Origin: Haliclystus octoradiatus
Lineage: Eukaryota; Cnidaria; Staurozoa; Stauromedusae; Haliclystidae
DNA length: 64,000 bases
Direction: 5' to 3'
NCBI GenBank assembly: GCA_916610825.1
Contig: OU744454.1
Span: forward strand, 8,496,922 to 8,560,921
The notes beneath the pieces are model-generated. The model searched no databases, was not told the origin of the DNA, and saw nothing but the letters and a program-made list of their open reading frames with translations. A program made the translations under genes and the position numbers. Of this stretch, positions 13,901 through 25,254 are shown in pieces; positions within the stretch are counted from its first letter, which is position 1, and every line of letters starts with the position of its first letter.

Positions 13901-16900
13901 GCTGTCTTTTCTTTGCTTTGAATTCTTCATTAGATTTAGGGACTTCCATCAACTTATCATCATTTTGTGTACTTTCTGATTTTCTGCTTGCCTCTCTTGC
14001 TAGTGCTGCCATTGTGGGCGCGATTTGCTTAGGAATAACTGGTGATGCTACTTTGAATCTGTTTTTGAAGAAACTTCCAGCAGATAAAGTTTGAGATGGT
14101 ACATCATCGTCTAGGTCAAACACACCTATTTTTGGAGTCAACTAAAATCAAACATAGGTGAATTATGTCACACATACTGAAATTTGTCACTGGAAGTGAT
14201 CACCCTAACATTAATACAGCCGAAACAGTATATTTTATTTTGTTATGCAAAGCTAAATAAAAAATTGAGCCTCTCCAAACCTACAACTGCAAAATAAGGA
14301 TTCTAATGATACATTAACATAACTCAAATATCTTGGTTGAAAAGCGACTGAGAAAACAGTGGAAAACTGGACCACACAAACACACAAGAACGCAATTCTA
14401 GGTATAGTTTGGCAGAACATTGGTTGTTAGTTCATAATTATCAAATTGACTTTCTTCCAGTTGAAGAGCACAAATACATGTATGCATCAGAGGTGATCTG
14501 GACTCAGATCAGGCCGGACTTTGACATTTTGATCGGAACCTGATCTGGACCCTCAAAATTTTAACTGGATCTTATATTATTCACTAGTAGCCAAATGGTT
14601 CTTAAAATAATAACACAATAAATTTATTCAGGTTGGCTAGACATTATTACGAGAATACAACTTCTTTAACATAAAATACAATGTACATAATGAATACGGT
14701 TTTTTAGATTGTGCATAAAAATATAATTATTTTAGTTTTAGTAGTTGAAATAGGACAAAAATTATTTGGGATCCAGATCTAATCCTGATCCTCAAAAAGG
14801 AGGATCTGCTCACCTCTGGGCTCCATATACAACTGTGGTTTTCTTTTTCTTATCAATAACAAAATTATGTAACTAATTTATTCCATATTATTTGGACAAC
14901 AGAAAACCTTTTTTACAACAGCTTACGAATCGAGATGCTGCAATATATTAGTAATTTTAAAATATAGCAAGTATTAACATTATTCACAGCTTGTATGATT
15001 TGCGAGATATTTACATGAAAATGCTTGAGAAATTGAAATTCGGAAACATCAATACGACTGGAGGAATATTATATCATGATATCAAAAACATACTCCGTAC
15101 CCAAATACTAGTTTTCCATTTCTGCTATCTTTAAATGCAGTCAGTACAGGGAGTTTCTTGTATTATTTATAGAAAAGTTGGTATCAAGCATCAGGTAAGA
15201 GTTCATAGCAAAATGCAAATGAAAGCCCTTTTAAAAGGTTTACTGATACTATTGATACTACTGATAGATTTACTAATAATTTCATTTAGAAGCAATCCTT
15301 ACATACCTTCAAAATTGGAGAATGTGTTGAGGATTCATTAGAGTCTGGAGGTGAATGGAATTTAATGAAGGCAAGTCCATACCCTTCTGTCTGCAAGATA
15401 AGACCAATTGAAACAGAGTTCGAATGAAATTGTTGAAATGCAGTTAGAAGACATGAACATATGAAAATTAAGAGGGAATTAAACACAACTAAAAAATCAT
15501 CATCATCATCATTATCATAATCAATCGAACCAATTGAAATTCTTCAAAGCAATTAAAAATAAAATTGAATTTGCAAATTATTTGCTATTTTCACACAAAA
15601 AGTCTAGGATAGAAAAAACCCAGATCGGAATCAGTGCTCACAAGGTCGGAGTACCCCCTGTGAAAAACAGTTCAGAAGTTCATGAACAGTTCGGATGACA
15701 GACCGGACGATATTATAACTTTCCCTACGAGGAACGCGTATGTCCCCACTGCGACAGTGATAGTATCAAAGATCAGATACATCTACTCTTTCTGTATTAT
15801 AAATAATAATATATAATATATACTAGCAATGAGTGTTGGTCCATAATGGACCTTGTATGATAAAACTTTCAGATCATTTATAATTAAACAATTGAATAAG
15901 CTGACTATCGCTGTATAATACGGAGCATGAACTCTGGAGGAGAACATGAGACACAATATGCATTGAAACGATGTAGCATTAATCAATACATCTTAATCAT
16001 TCCTTTAATAAATAAAATTTTTATATATTTCACATCAATTGAGTCAATTGAAATGTATAGAGGCCGCCGGTCAATTTTAGGCATTTAACGTAGCTATATC
16101 TACATTAAAAAACTTTATTTTATGTGCTGAAAGGAAGCCAGAACACATTAATTATTATAAATTACAAATACTCAGTCAAATTTCGAAATCTGAAACTATC
16201 CATAAAAAATCACTTCAAATCCGATCCGATCCGAAGACCTAAAATATTAACCCGAATCTGACCCGATACGATCGGATCGCGTTCAATTTGTAATCAACAA
16301 ACCTACTGCTTTGACAACGTATTATTGAACAAGGCCGACCCACGCGCGTGTATTGAATTTCAAATTATATATATAATCTGAAAATATTATGATATGATAG
16401 TATATGAGCCAATATATTTTTGATCTTTGCAATCTCAGCAAGTAGGCCTGTGATTTTCATGGCAGTCTATCAAAATACTAAGAGTTCGTTTAAAATAAAA
16501 TTATATAAGTAAAAAAAAGATGTGAAAAGTTGGCCTCATAGTGCTTCTTGTTATCAAATTTTCCAGAATAATAGCATCAACATTCTGTTAAATGAAATAA
16601 AATTCTATAATAAATCGCTATACTAATTCGATATTGATATTATGTTACATCTTGTTGTCAATATTTCTACGCGCTATTTATAATACATTACAGATGTCGA
16701 ATGAAAGAAAAGACAATTATGAATAAATTAGTTATTTTGATAGAAAAACTAAAACAACTCATTTTGCCAGATTCGTGATATGCATATTTATTCAGAATTT
16801 ATTGAAACGGACGCGATGGTTTATAGAGTGGAAATGTTTAGTGCAGCTTCAAAGATATAAAATACCATAGCCGATGGTAGTATTTAAATGCTCAATGTAA

Positions 16901-19900
16901 CATGCTTATATAGAAAATGAATCTACTAAATGGTAAGTTGTATTTAATAAATATTGTTTGCTATGATCGATTATTTCATGCAACCTTTTTCGCTTTTTAT
17001 TTTCGTAACACAACTCATCCAAACTGTATAAACTATTGAAAAATGTTTTTGAATTATGCTTTTCTGTTTTTAAAGTTGAAAGCCATTTTTGAATGTTGAA
17101 AATATTATAATTATTATTATTTATCACAAATCATACGCTCAATTCAATTTAACTTTGTTGAATTTGATATACCTGAAATTAACTTTATTAAATGTTGATC
17201 AACGATAATAACAAGACACCGCTATTTTTATTCTTGAAACTGTAGTAACATACTGTGTCTTATTCTTATAGCAAGTCAAAAAAATAAAATTTTAATTTTA
17301 ATCGATGCTTACAATTCCTTCGTTAATTATGGAAGCAAAATCTGAAAATAAAAGCCTGCCTGCTCATAACCAAATGATTCATATTTTTATATTAAATAAT
17401 AAATTATGGAAATACTTTTGTTCAATGCCTTGATTGATTCTAAACTCTGTAATTTTAGACTGTAGACAGATAATCTCTTCGAACTTTGAATATTTTTTCG
17501 AGTTAGTCGAACGCCAACGTCATTTTGAAAATTCTTGCAAGTTAATTTGTTTTTATGCCCCGCGATAGATTGTTCATTTCAAAACAGATTGTTTGCTTAG
17601 TGTTCTCACAAATTATATATCAAAATAGCCTTTTTAAAAGTGAAATGTTTGTATCTCGATTTTGAGAAAAGTAATGAACGGCATTCTGTTTCATTAATAA
17701 ATTATAGACCTAAAGTCTCTTTAATTTTCATAGCGTTTGTGCTGCGCTATATGTATTGCTGATATCAACACTACATGAAATAGGTCAACGTTTCTTTGAT
17801 TTCAAAACATATTTTGTTTCGCCTAGTTATACTGGTAATTCAATGTAATTCAGTATTTCGTATTGTTTTAATTATCATAAAACTGATTCAGTTTCAAGTT
17901 TCACTTGTTCAAACAATACACACAGCTTTTAAATTCAAAGCAAAATATTTTTGTTCTGGAGATTTCAATTTGAATTCGATTTGGCTGCCCGCTAGATTAT
18001 CGACCTATGAATTTTTCAAAATCTCTGAATTTTTAAATACAATGATATCAAATAAAATATCAGATGAAGTATATTATTTTAAAACAACGTCATAGACCCG
18101 TATTTTCCATACAACAACTTTGTTACTGTAAACGGTTACCTCGACACAAATGTTTGCATAATTTCCGGACAACAGATTATCTGTATTATTTCGCCAGTGA
18201 GACGTACATAAGTCGCGGACAGACACAGAAATATCGAAATATCCATATATAGAAATATTGTGATATATAAACAGACGGTATTATGTATATAAGTGATATA
18301 CAGTAGAAACTGTTTATAACGACACCCCTGGGGAATGTGAAAGAAGTACGTTATAGGCGATGTGCCATTATAGCAGATATCACGTCATAACAATGAACTC
18401 ATCTCTTGTTCTGATGACACATGCGCAGTAATACAGTAAGTAGCACATGGGTTATTTTCCCTCATCTAAAATACTTTTTCAGTGTTCCAAAATTACTATA
18501 TTGCTCATATTTGATGATGAAAACAAAAGATTATTGTAAATGAGACGTTATAAACGATTTACTACTTCACGGGAAGCAGAAAGTATGACGTTATGAGAAA
18601 ATAATCAATAATAAACAGTGACACTATAACCGACAATTACGAAGAGAAAACCTATTAAAACATGCTGGGAATAATAAATTTGTACGCTATAAACAATAAT
18701 CCGTTATAAAAGGTGACGTTATAGACAGTTTCTACTGTATATATATATAAAAATATCGAATAACAACATAATAACATTAAGTAATACCTACCACACACTT
18801 GCATCTATATAAACTGGTATATTGGTAATAAATCACAACAATAACAATATCACAATCATTATCATTTATTCAGAACCTGATAAGTTCACATATAACTTTT
18901 TTCACAGGACCGATTTCATTTATTTATTTTTATTGCATTTATTTTATTTTTCATCTAATGATATTTCGGCAATGTCAAAAACTACCAACATAATTTTGAA
19001 ACATATACAGACACTTGATTAACAATTAATTTATTATTAATTGATGTTTATTGTGTGAACTCGATTTCTTTGGATTGAAAAAGATGCTGTGATTTTTGAT
19101 ATTCAAAGTAAATTGGAAGAAAAGCACCCTTGGATTTAAACAATCCACTGCATTTGTCACAGGGTCGAATTAGCATTCAAGTATAGTTTGCAAGAAGTTT
19201 TACACAGAGTTCTTGATAGCATTCTACTCTCTGCTAAGGAACTAAGATGCTTAGTAAATTAGAATAAAGAGCTACCTTTTGAAACGGCTGAGTGCAGACA
19301 ATTTTAACACAATCCCATCTCTCTTGCGCAACAGTGCTATTCAAAGATTCCTTCTCTGTTGAAAACAAAACCAAATTACAAATTTACAGATAAATAACCT
19401 ACAATTGATGCAATGCATTTTCATAATTACAATGTTTATAACTAGGTTTGAGCAAATCATACAATCAATTCCACTAGCAATAGTGATAACTGTATAAACC
19501 ATATATCGAAATCTCCATATAAAGATTATACCCAAAATAATTATGTCAGTCCAACAAAAAACCAAAAAATCACTTGACGTGTTGCCTTGTGATTTTTTAA
19601 CCTTCCTCTTATGACTCACTATGCACCGTTCATGTTAATAGAATGATATAATACTTTGAATGATGTCACATCAATTTGATTGGCTAACGGTCTTGCTTGG
19701 ATCACGCAACCAAAACACGGAAAATTAAAATTATTTTGCAGAATGATTAATAGTTCAACAAACAAAAATGAAACAGATTCATCGCATATTTGCTACAATT
19801 GAACATTTTGCTTACAGTTAATAATACCTCACAAATAGTTTCTCCATAAATAAACAGTCCAGCAGCAGTTTAATAGATCTATAATAATTAGTTTTACTGC

Positions 19901-21034
19901 GATATCACTTTTTAAATTAATTTAACCATCTCCCATGTAATTATCTAACACTCGGAAGGTTAAAAACACTTGCCCTACAGGCTCATGCTTTCTCCTGTCT
20001 TTAATACAAAACGCTTTTCATCTGTTCCATGTTGCAAAAATATTTAATTCAACCTACCAAGAATTCTTACTCGATTTGGCATCTTATTTGATTTGCTTTC
20101 AGAGGGTGACATAAATGTTGATGAGGCCAGAAGAACCTGATATTAAACACAATTGTTTTTTTTTAATAAAAATATACTATATTCCATCAATGAATCAGTC
20201 GTATAGAATATGTGAGGATTAGCTCAGATGGCAGAGCAACCGAACTTCAGATCGGATCATATCTGATCGACTGCTTCAAATCCCCCGAAGGTCAACTCAG
20301 CCTTGACTTTATCTGAAACATCAAATGAGTACCATCTAAAGATAGCGGATGGAATGGTCGAGAGGGAATTGCATTGTGAGCAGTTGCGGCGCATCGTTGC
20401 GCATAGACAATCAAGAAATATCTGCCATGAAATCTGTTGAAATTGATCAACAAAGAGCGTTTCAAATCATTGCTCTCAGCGAAAAAAGCCACTCATCTAT
20501 AAATAGAGGAGTGGTACGGGTGCCTTCGGTAGGGCGATACCGTCTACATTACTTTACTTTGTATAGAATACAGGTATGGTAGGATATTGACAATTTCAAC
20601 TTACGAATTATAAGAACATTCGCTTGTGAAAGCGTTTCATGAACATTCATTGACCAATTACCAGCACTTTTTATCAAATATAACATAGGCATGTGATCTT
20701 TATGGGGAAATAACACACAAAACGTAACTGAATCTTATCGGGTACTGAATAAACAATGATGATGATGATGATGATGATGATGATATGTTGGGTGTATCAT
20801 TTTCCAATATCTCATATAACACGTTATCAACAGAAGCAGTGGGTTGAATGATACATGAAATGTGGGATAAAATCACTTTGGATGAATTATTTAGTTGTAA
20901 AACAGATTAAAAACAAAAGATCTATGTTGCATTTGATATTTATCTCATTAATGTCCAACTAACCTGCATCTCTTTGTCAGAAGACCATGATGTCCGTCCA
21001 ACCAAAACCTCAACAAAAGCTGAACCATTGTTTC
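5809..21034 (-). CDS. XRCC1: XRCC1, DNA single-strand break repair scaffold (5' end missing)
   Basis: XRCC1 is the nuclear scaffold that binds DNA polymerase beta, PARP1 and DNA ligase III in base excision and single-strand break repair. I assembled 19 exons by GT-AG borders and phase: 20964-21034, 20058-20136, 19276-19355, 15307-15390, 13806-14141, 12832-12894, 12683-12742, 11893-~11944, 11754-11806, 11210-11331, 10869-10909, 10336-10414, 9686-9770, 9554-9599, 9288-9330, 8412-8455, 7742-7901, 7239-7314, 5809-5919. Together they give one open frame of about 560 residues ending in TAA at 5809-5811. It contains the N-terminal domain, a lysine-rich linker, BRCT1, an acidic linker and BRCT2 in the order of animal XRCC1. 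Compared with the ~630 aa human protein, only the first ~60 residues are missing; they should lie beyond 21,034 but I could not find them. Confidence 0.9.
6739..7125 (+). repeat. tRNA-derived SINE, copy 1
   Basis: The left end has a tRNA-like head with a recognisable A box (TTAGCTCAGATGG, about 6747) and B box (GGTTCAAATCC, about 6802), the internal RNA polymerase III promoter. It is followed by a non-tRNA body (TCAACTCAG, then GAATTGCATAGTGAG, then GAAAAGAGCCACTCATGA). The same head and body recur at 20214-20575, so this is a dispersed element and not a functional tRNA gene. It lies in an XRCC1 intron, opposite to the gene. Its right border is approximate. Confidence 0.8.
8046..8143 (-). other. 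Possible cassette exon of XRCC1 (phase conflict)
   Basis: Between the exons at 8412-8455 and 7742-7901 there is a coding-like stretch reading NNDDTSSKVSSKTTKVQPGK, bordered by an acceptor (CCACAAG) and a GTAATT donor. Its composition suits the XRCC1 linker. However, it is 98 nt long and including it shifts the downstream BRCT2 exon out of frame, while skipping it keeps frame. It is either an alternative exon with an effect on reading frame, an exon with a different border from the one I chose, or a decayed exon. Confidence 0.3.
8412..9770 (-). CDS. XRCC1: XRCC1 acidic inter-BRCT linker exons
   Basis: Four short exons (9686-9770, 9554-9599, 9288-9330, 8412-8455) encode YRLDDDSSSSEGEEDPPKY, SEEEPSIEFEENSF, EESSSDCDTEDELNK and GLSNPNKSDKENEK. 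This Ser- and acid-rich linker corresponds to the CK2-phosphorylated region of vertebrate XRCC1 that recruits PNKP and aprataxin; the TEDEL block matches the vertebrate sequence. The donor after KQTSKK (GTACAC, 9685-9680) was chosen because the alternative GTAAAA donor a few bases earlier puts a stop in the next exon. Whether CK2 sites function here is inference. Confidence 0.85.
10336..11806 (-). CDS. XRCC1: XRCC1 BRCT1 domain exons
   Basis: Four exons encode the central BRCT domain, which in the family binds PARylated PARP1 and DNA. Exon 11754-11806 ends VQLNKIL; 11210-11331 reads NVVFVMSGFVNPERSDLRDK then AVAMGAKYEGNWSSKCTHL; 10869-10909 reads ICAFKNTPKAKQVK; 10336-10414 reads GRIVSKKWINNCYSSKRRLP. 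The SGF-NP-RS-LRDKA, MGAKY, THLICAF and the W-x3-C motif are all conserved with vertebrate XRCC1. The intron after THL splits an Ile codon (AT|A), and the frame closes correctly. Confidence 0.93.
11893..14141 (-). CDS. XRCC1: XRCC1 linker exons with basic nuclear-localisation-like stretch
   Basis: Exon 13806-14141 (112 codons) begins LTPKIGVFDLDDDVPS and continues GSFFKNRFKVASPV, matching the end of the N-terminal domain (KLGQF...ALFFSRI) and the start of the disordered linker. It also carries SYFYDKTSPAKAS. Exons 12832-12894, 12683-12742 and 11893-~11944 are short, hydrophilic and rich in Ser, Lys and Glu. The 12683-12742 exon reads GNPKKRINLESDKHE, resembling the KRKLDLNQEEKK nuclear localisation region of vertebrate XRCC1. 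Splice borders are canonical and phases match. The right border of the 11893 exon is fixed by phase (52 nt) with an uncertainty of about 2 bases. Confidence 0.82.
14488..14818. mobile_element. hAT-like MITE in an XRCC1 intron
   Basis: A 331-bp non-coding element with terminal inverted repeats: CAGAGGTGATC on the left and, reading inward on the other strand, CAGAGGTGAGC on the right. The interior is rich in GATC and GATCTG motifs near both ends, as if the subterminal regions were also inverted. The CAG-GGTG-type end is usual for hAT transposons. The flanking 8-bp sequences (GTATGCAT and GGCTCCAT) agree at only 5 of 8 positions, so the target duplication is weak. Confidence 0.5.
15307..21034 (-). 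CDS. XRCC1: XRCC1 N-terminal domain exons
   Basis: Four exons encode the polymerase-beta-binding N-terminal domain. Exon 20964-21034 reads NNGSAFVEVLVGRTSW; 20058-20136 reads VLLASSTFMSPSESKSNK then MPNRVRIL; 19276-19355 reads QERWDCVKIVCTQPF; 15307-15390 reads TEGYGLAFIKFHSPPD. Each block matches the corresponding vertebrate segment in order, for example the MSPSES loop and the GL(A/S)F(I/V)(K/R)FHSPPD strand. Phases agree: 71 nt ending in phase 0, then 79 nt, 80 nt and 84 nt. The intron between 15390 and 19276 is about 3.9 kb and contains the pogo-like MITE and a hAT scrap, so it has grown by transposon insertion. Confidence 0.9.
18301..18737. mobile_element. pogo/Tigger-like MITE with TA target duplication
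   Basis: A 437-bp non-coding element with 21-bp terminal inverted repeats, CAGTAGAAACTGTTTATAAC on the left and CAGTAGAAACTGTCTATAAC on the right (other strand), identical at 20 of 21 positions. It is flanked by TA on both sides, the duplication of Tc1/mariner-pogo transposons. The CAGTAGAA start resembles Tigger/pogo ends. Further TTATAACG-like motifs recur internally. It sits in the large third XRCC1 intron. Confidence 0.78.
19082..19258 (+). pseudogene. hAT-like (ZNF862-type) transposase fragment 1
   Basis: The plus strand encodes AVIFDIQSKLEEKHPWI, a stop, then HCICHRVELAFKYSLQEVLH, the conserved C-x2-HR-EL-(A/L)-FK segment of hAT-superfamily transposases of the ZNF862/C17orf113 type. 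Only about 55 codons survive, in antisense orientation within an XRCC1 intron. A sister fragment lies at 21837. Confidence 0.55.
20214..20575 (+). repeat. tRNA-derived SINE, copy 2
   Basis: Second copy of the SINE at 6739-7125, in the XRCC1 intron between the exons at 20058 and 20964. The head keeps TTAGCTCAGATGGCAGAGCA, but the B box has lost GG (CTGCTTCAAATCCC), which should weaken pol III transcription. The body agrees with copy 1 through GAGGGAATTGCAT, GTTGAAATTGATC, AAGCCACTCAT and CTTTCGGTAG-like blocks. An L2-like 3' tail with a (GAT)n run lies downstream at 20757-20782 but is absent from copy 1, so I treat it as separate. Confidence 0.78.
20730..20783 (+). repeat. 3' tail of an L2/CR1-like retrotransposon with (GAT)n
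   Basis: The sequence CTTATCGGGTACTGAATAAA followed by (GAT)n is almost the same as the 3' terminus of the non-LTR element at 29556-29603 (CTTATCAGGTTCTGAATAAA then GAT repeats). It is a 5'-truncated, tail-only copy inside an XRCC1 intron. Confidence 0.6.
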
Positions 21035-21836
21035 CTGCAAAGAAGTAAATTTTGAAAAATTAGAATTTAAGAATAACCAAATAAATTTAGAATATTCTAT
21101 GGAACAGAAAAAATATTTTATTTCATATAACGACGTGGGATAACAACCGTAAATTATCTTCACCCTAACCGACATTTCATTTTACATTTTTGAAAACCCA
21201 AGGTTCACTCAACCAGGATATCTGAAAGCGCAAGTACAAATTTTGGGGATGCAGACCTACATTATCGGACTGACGTCCGGTTGCTATCAATAGTTTAGGA
21301 AGATGTTACTATATTAGAGTCTTCATCAAATTGTAGGTTTTAAACCAGGAACAACGAAAACTGGACATCGACATTCGAAAAAAGCGAAGAGAACCGGAGG
21401 AGCAGATCAGCAAATAATCCGTTGCAGACGACACAGAGGTGTAAAAGTGCCATGGTTGCCACATAACAGTGAGGGATTTTGTAGATACAGAACCACCACT
21501 ACAATCACTTGACATATTTCTTTTACGAAATTCCACCGGGTTTACAAAAGAGAAACATGTTAAAGATAAGGGTTACGAGCCCCAAAAAGAGAACATGTGT
21601 ATCACCATCAAATGTCTGGGAATAAGTAAAACAAGCTTCTAGCAATGTTTTGATGTCAACCCAGCAGTGAGATATAATTGAGACCCACCAACTTACTTAA
21701 CAGTGACAGTCTCAAAAACATTGGTGATTATGGTGATGATTTGCTGCAAATTTAAAGAAGTCTTTAGGCAAAACATTTTAAATATTTTGTCTTTACAGAA
21801 AGTCATACATGAAACTAAAATGATAAAGTTCTACCG

Positions 21837-22396
21837 CTGACGGAGCTGTTGTGATTTTCGATATTCAAAGTAAATTGGAAAAAAAGAACCCTTGGATTTT
21901 AACAATCCAATCCATTTGTCACAGGGTCGAATCAGCATTCAAGTATAGTTTACTAGAAGTCTTGTTAATCTGAAAGATATGTTAGTGTTAATATACCACA
22001 CGATGAATCGATCTGGTAAATTCAGCAGGCAATTTAAAGAACTGCCAATGCACTATAGAAAGTACATGTATATAAATTCGAAGGAGTGCATTAGGGACAA
22101 AATTTATAGACCATTCAAGAAATGGAATTGATGTTTTATTGCATAGCTGGATACCATTCCTTATGGCAATAAAAAAATGCTCTTAGCTACTTATGATACA
22201 ACTGCTGTAAGCACAACTCTAAATGAAGTATCATGAAAAAAATGAAGGATATGAGAACTCTGGCTGCTGCTTCAGCATTAAAATGCATTCTAGAATGTAT
22301 TGCGCCGCTATCATTTTTACTTCAAAAAGATGACCTTTGTGTTTATGAGATAACTTCACCAGTTGACCTAACAATAGATAAATTAAAAGAGTTATG
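21837..22396 (+). pseudogene. hAT-like (ZNF862-type) transposase fragment 2
   Basis: The start reads AVVIFDIQSKLEKKNPWIL then ICHRVESAFKYSLLEV, homologous to the fragment at 19082. After a gap, 22236-22396 reads ALKCILECIAPLSFLLQKDD then SPVDLTIDKLKEL, matching the next part of the same family (the lymphoid-type helical segment before the C-terminal dimerisation region). Stops and missing parts show it is dead. It lies upstream of the assembled part of XRCC1, where the first XRCC1 exons should be sought. Confidence 0.5.
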
Positions 22397-22440
22397 ATGA
22401 TGAATTCTACACTTTATCAAAAGTAGAAATATCTCATCAA

Positions 22441-22960
22441 GATGGTATGATTTATGCTACTTTGCGCAAGAAATGCCTTATCAAGCGTGATAAGAAAAAC
22501 AGAGAACACGTAACATTAAGTATTGAGTGGGAAATATCTGTTGGAAAAGTGTGGTTAAAAAATACATCTCACAGTAATGTGTATACTCAATTTAGCTGGT
22601 TGAATCCACAAAACCCGAGTGAACGAATAGAAAACGGTCTAAGAAGCATGGAGATTATTAGTACAAACTTAGTGTGATTTCACAATTGTATGGATTTGAT
22701 GAAAATAAAATAAAAATTAATGGAAAGACCTGAAACTAATGGTGAAACATTACTACCAATCTACAATTAATGGCACTGTAAATGAAAAGAAAGAGCTTTG
22801 GAAGAAACATTTGGAGAAAGCAATTCTCAAATGTGTGTCTGCTCGTAGAACTGATAATGGCTATTGGAATCTGCAACAGCTCAGTGAATCCTGTTTCAGC
22901 TATCTTTTAGCCATTCTAAAAGATAGACACCTGTCATTGGATCACAATGTCTAATCTATT
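22441..22960 (+). pseudogene. Decayed coding-like region, unrecognised
   Basis: Two short open stretches (22447-22677 and 22739-22954) have protein-like composition, for example SIEWEISVGKVWLKN and WKKHLEKAILKCVSARRTDN. They are separated by stops and followed by LETFKTKRRITTLNQSGNS in another frame. They may be the tail of the hAT remnant just upstream or a different element. I do not recognise the family. Confidence 0.3.
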
Positions 22961-23149
22961 GACATTGAATGATCCAGAAAAATTAGAAATTGAGTCAGCA
23001 CTTGAAACATTCAAAACAAAAAGGCGCATAACCACTTTAAATCAGTCGGGTAATTCAACATATGCTGGACTCTGAGTATCATGAATATAATCTCTGTTAT
23101 GTACTGCTACCAATGTCACTCACAAATGTTTCCTTGCCATCAGCGTCGT

Positions 23150-23338
23150 TATTCCTCTGATTGCTCAATGCCAATATGGCTAACTACTACTGGTCCTGTT
23201 CTCCTACGTCGACATGCAAAACAAAGTAAATACCATCCAGGTGAGGCTGAACTGCTAGACACAAGCCCCAAACTACTCGCATATTCATTACTAAGGCGGC
23301 AGAGAATTAGATCTGTATCAGTTTGGCGTCTGGCCTGA
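23150..23338 (+). pseudogene. Possible LTR-retrotransposon pol C-terminal scrap
   Basis: The frame reads GPVLLRRHAKQSKYHPGEAE then LLDTSPKLLAYSLL and ends RIRSVSVWRLA. This resembles the RRHxRQxKYDPLVDEVEL...NY...V(S)LRDLAP tail found after the integrase of some Ty3/gypsy elements. It is less than 70 codons long with no other pol part nearby. Confidence 0.4.
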
Positions 23339-24239
23339 TTGCATTATTTCTTTGTTTTGAATGCTATTTATACTGATGTGATGTTTTAAAATCTAATTTT
23401 CGGCTGTGGAATTCTAGACATAAATCTTATGAAAAATCGTCTCAATCTAGACTCACTTTAAAATTAGTCACTATGGGAATTGCTTTGTGACCAGGGCAAG
23501 TCAGCCAGTCTATGACTCTATATTGAGCAATTAGCAGGATTTATGATGCTGTTGTTAAATGCAGTGATCAAATGGGAATTTGTTAAACAGAAAATGAATT
23601 TCACATTTCAAATATCTATTTAATACAAAACGGAACGGCATAGAATCTAAGTGATTTTACACTTTGACAAAATCCGGCAGTGAGTTTAATAAATCCAAGT
23701 TTCTGGTTTGAGTGTTGCGCTGTTCTATTATAATTGTAATTTCGAATTATGAGTAAATATGTAGTTTGGAGTATTCCAGAATCATTCAGGATGACTACAG
23801 TAATGTATTATGTTTACTCCAAAAAGCTCATAATTGACAGGTCGCTATATCTTGAGGAGATTGGTAAAAAGAAGCAAATAAATTGTCAATATTTAGGGTT
23901 AACTAACGGCTAAAGATTGCAGCATCTGCTGGTAAGCTTCAAATCATATTCCTCTATGCCTGACCTGTATATGATATGAATACAATGATACAATGCACTG
24001 CTTTATACCATGCGGCTTGCAGTACTAGTTCATACTTAATAGTTATGAATATAGAGACAATGATTCTATACTTTCTCTCCTTTATTAACCTGAACATCGT
24101 GGATCAACATACATGCACTATTAATATTAAATTGACAACTATAAAATTATTTGATATCTTATATAACTCAGAATGTCAAATTATACCTGAATACCCTGGA
24201 AGTGGTAACAATGCCAACAATAAAAACTGGGGACTAGAT

Positions 24240-25254
24240 GCTTTATAATCCATACTTTGGATGTTCCTGTAACTAGCCAGGATGCTTATAATTTTAGAAA
24301 AGAGTTTCAAGTAAGGATAAATTGTCTGATTTGGAGAACATAACTGAACAGTTGAAAATTATTGAAATTGATGGTGGATGTTGCCGATGTGTGGTAAACC
24401 AAAATGACGATCTTGTTTTGTTTGAACTGAAGAAAAAAACTCATAAGGCCAAAGATATGTTGCAATTAACTTCTCTGAAGTCATGTTTCCCTAATGCAAA
24501 AGTAATGCTCTGCAAATTTTATGTCAGCCAAGCAGTGAAATGAGCTTTTGATAAAGTCAAAGGCATTTCTGCTGATTATAAAATTGAAGCTCATACCCTA
24601 CAAATGCAAATGCACTTTTTTAATTGGTAAAAAATTAAAGATGTATCTGAAAGAATGAAAAATATCAAACAACCCCAAACAATTGAAAGAAAACCACAGG
24701 ACGTGGAGAAAAACTTTAACCATTTTAAAGCCACAGAGCTGCAAGCACGGATGTTGTACTATGCTGTACCATGGATTTCTTGACGAGCAGCAAATGGAAA
24801 ACTTAATGTGTTTATCCAAGGCTATCTATCTACCTCTTGGTAATTACATCACATCGTCTAATTTGGAAAGAGCTGATAGCTTATTAAAAAGGTTTTATTC
24901 AAAGTTTCAATCCCTCTACGGTCAAGGCTCTTGTGGTTTAAATGTCAACAATGAGACGGTCACCATTACACGCAATATGTAAAATAATGGAGCCCTCTTT
25001 GGGAATGGAGCTGTTTCCCTATCGAAGATATAAATGCTTTGCTACTACAATCTGTTCATGGTACTGGCAATGTTTTGAAACAGGTTATGAAATACAGAAA
25101 TGCTCAGGCCGCTTTACGATGCAAACGATTTGTCATCCAAAATGCCAAAATATGGGAAATCAAGCACCATACATTCAACTGTGACATTACTGGAGCGATT
25201 AAAAACTTCGACAGTGATGAACAGAAAATGGTGATAAATTATTTAAATTTGTAA
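24240..25254 (+). pseudogene. MULE/SWIM-type transposase remnant, heavily decayed
   Basis: The segment 24322-24600 reads LKSCFPNAKVMLCKFYVSQ then AVK, a stop, and RAFDKVKGIS, which matches the FPxAxVLLCxFHVxxAxKR segment of MULE-type DDE transposases such as ZSWIM3-like proteins. Later short stretches (24683-25254) are coding-like in changing frames, for example VLKQVMKYRNAQAALRCKRF, without a clear SWIM motif. Many stops and shifts make this a dead copy. Confidence 0.4.

Noticed and set aside
21309-21536. First exon of XRCC1
   Set aside because: The ORF is in the right place and orientation but shows none of the conserved N-terminal XRCC1 sequence and no donor that gives the required phase.
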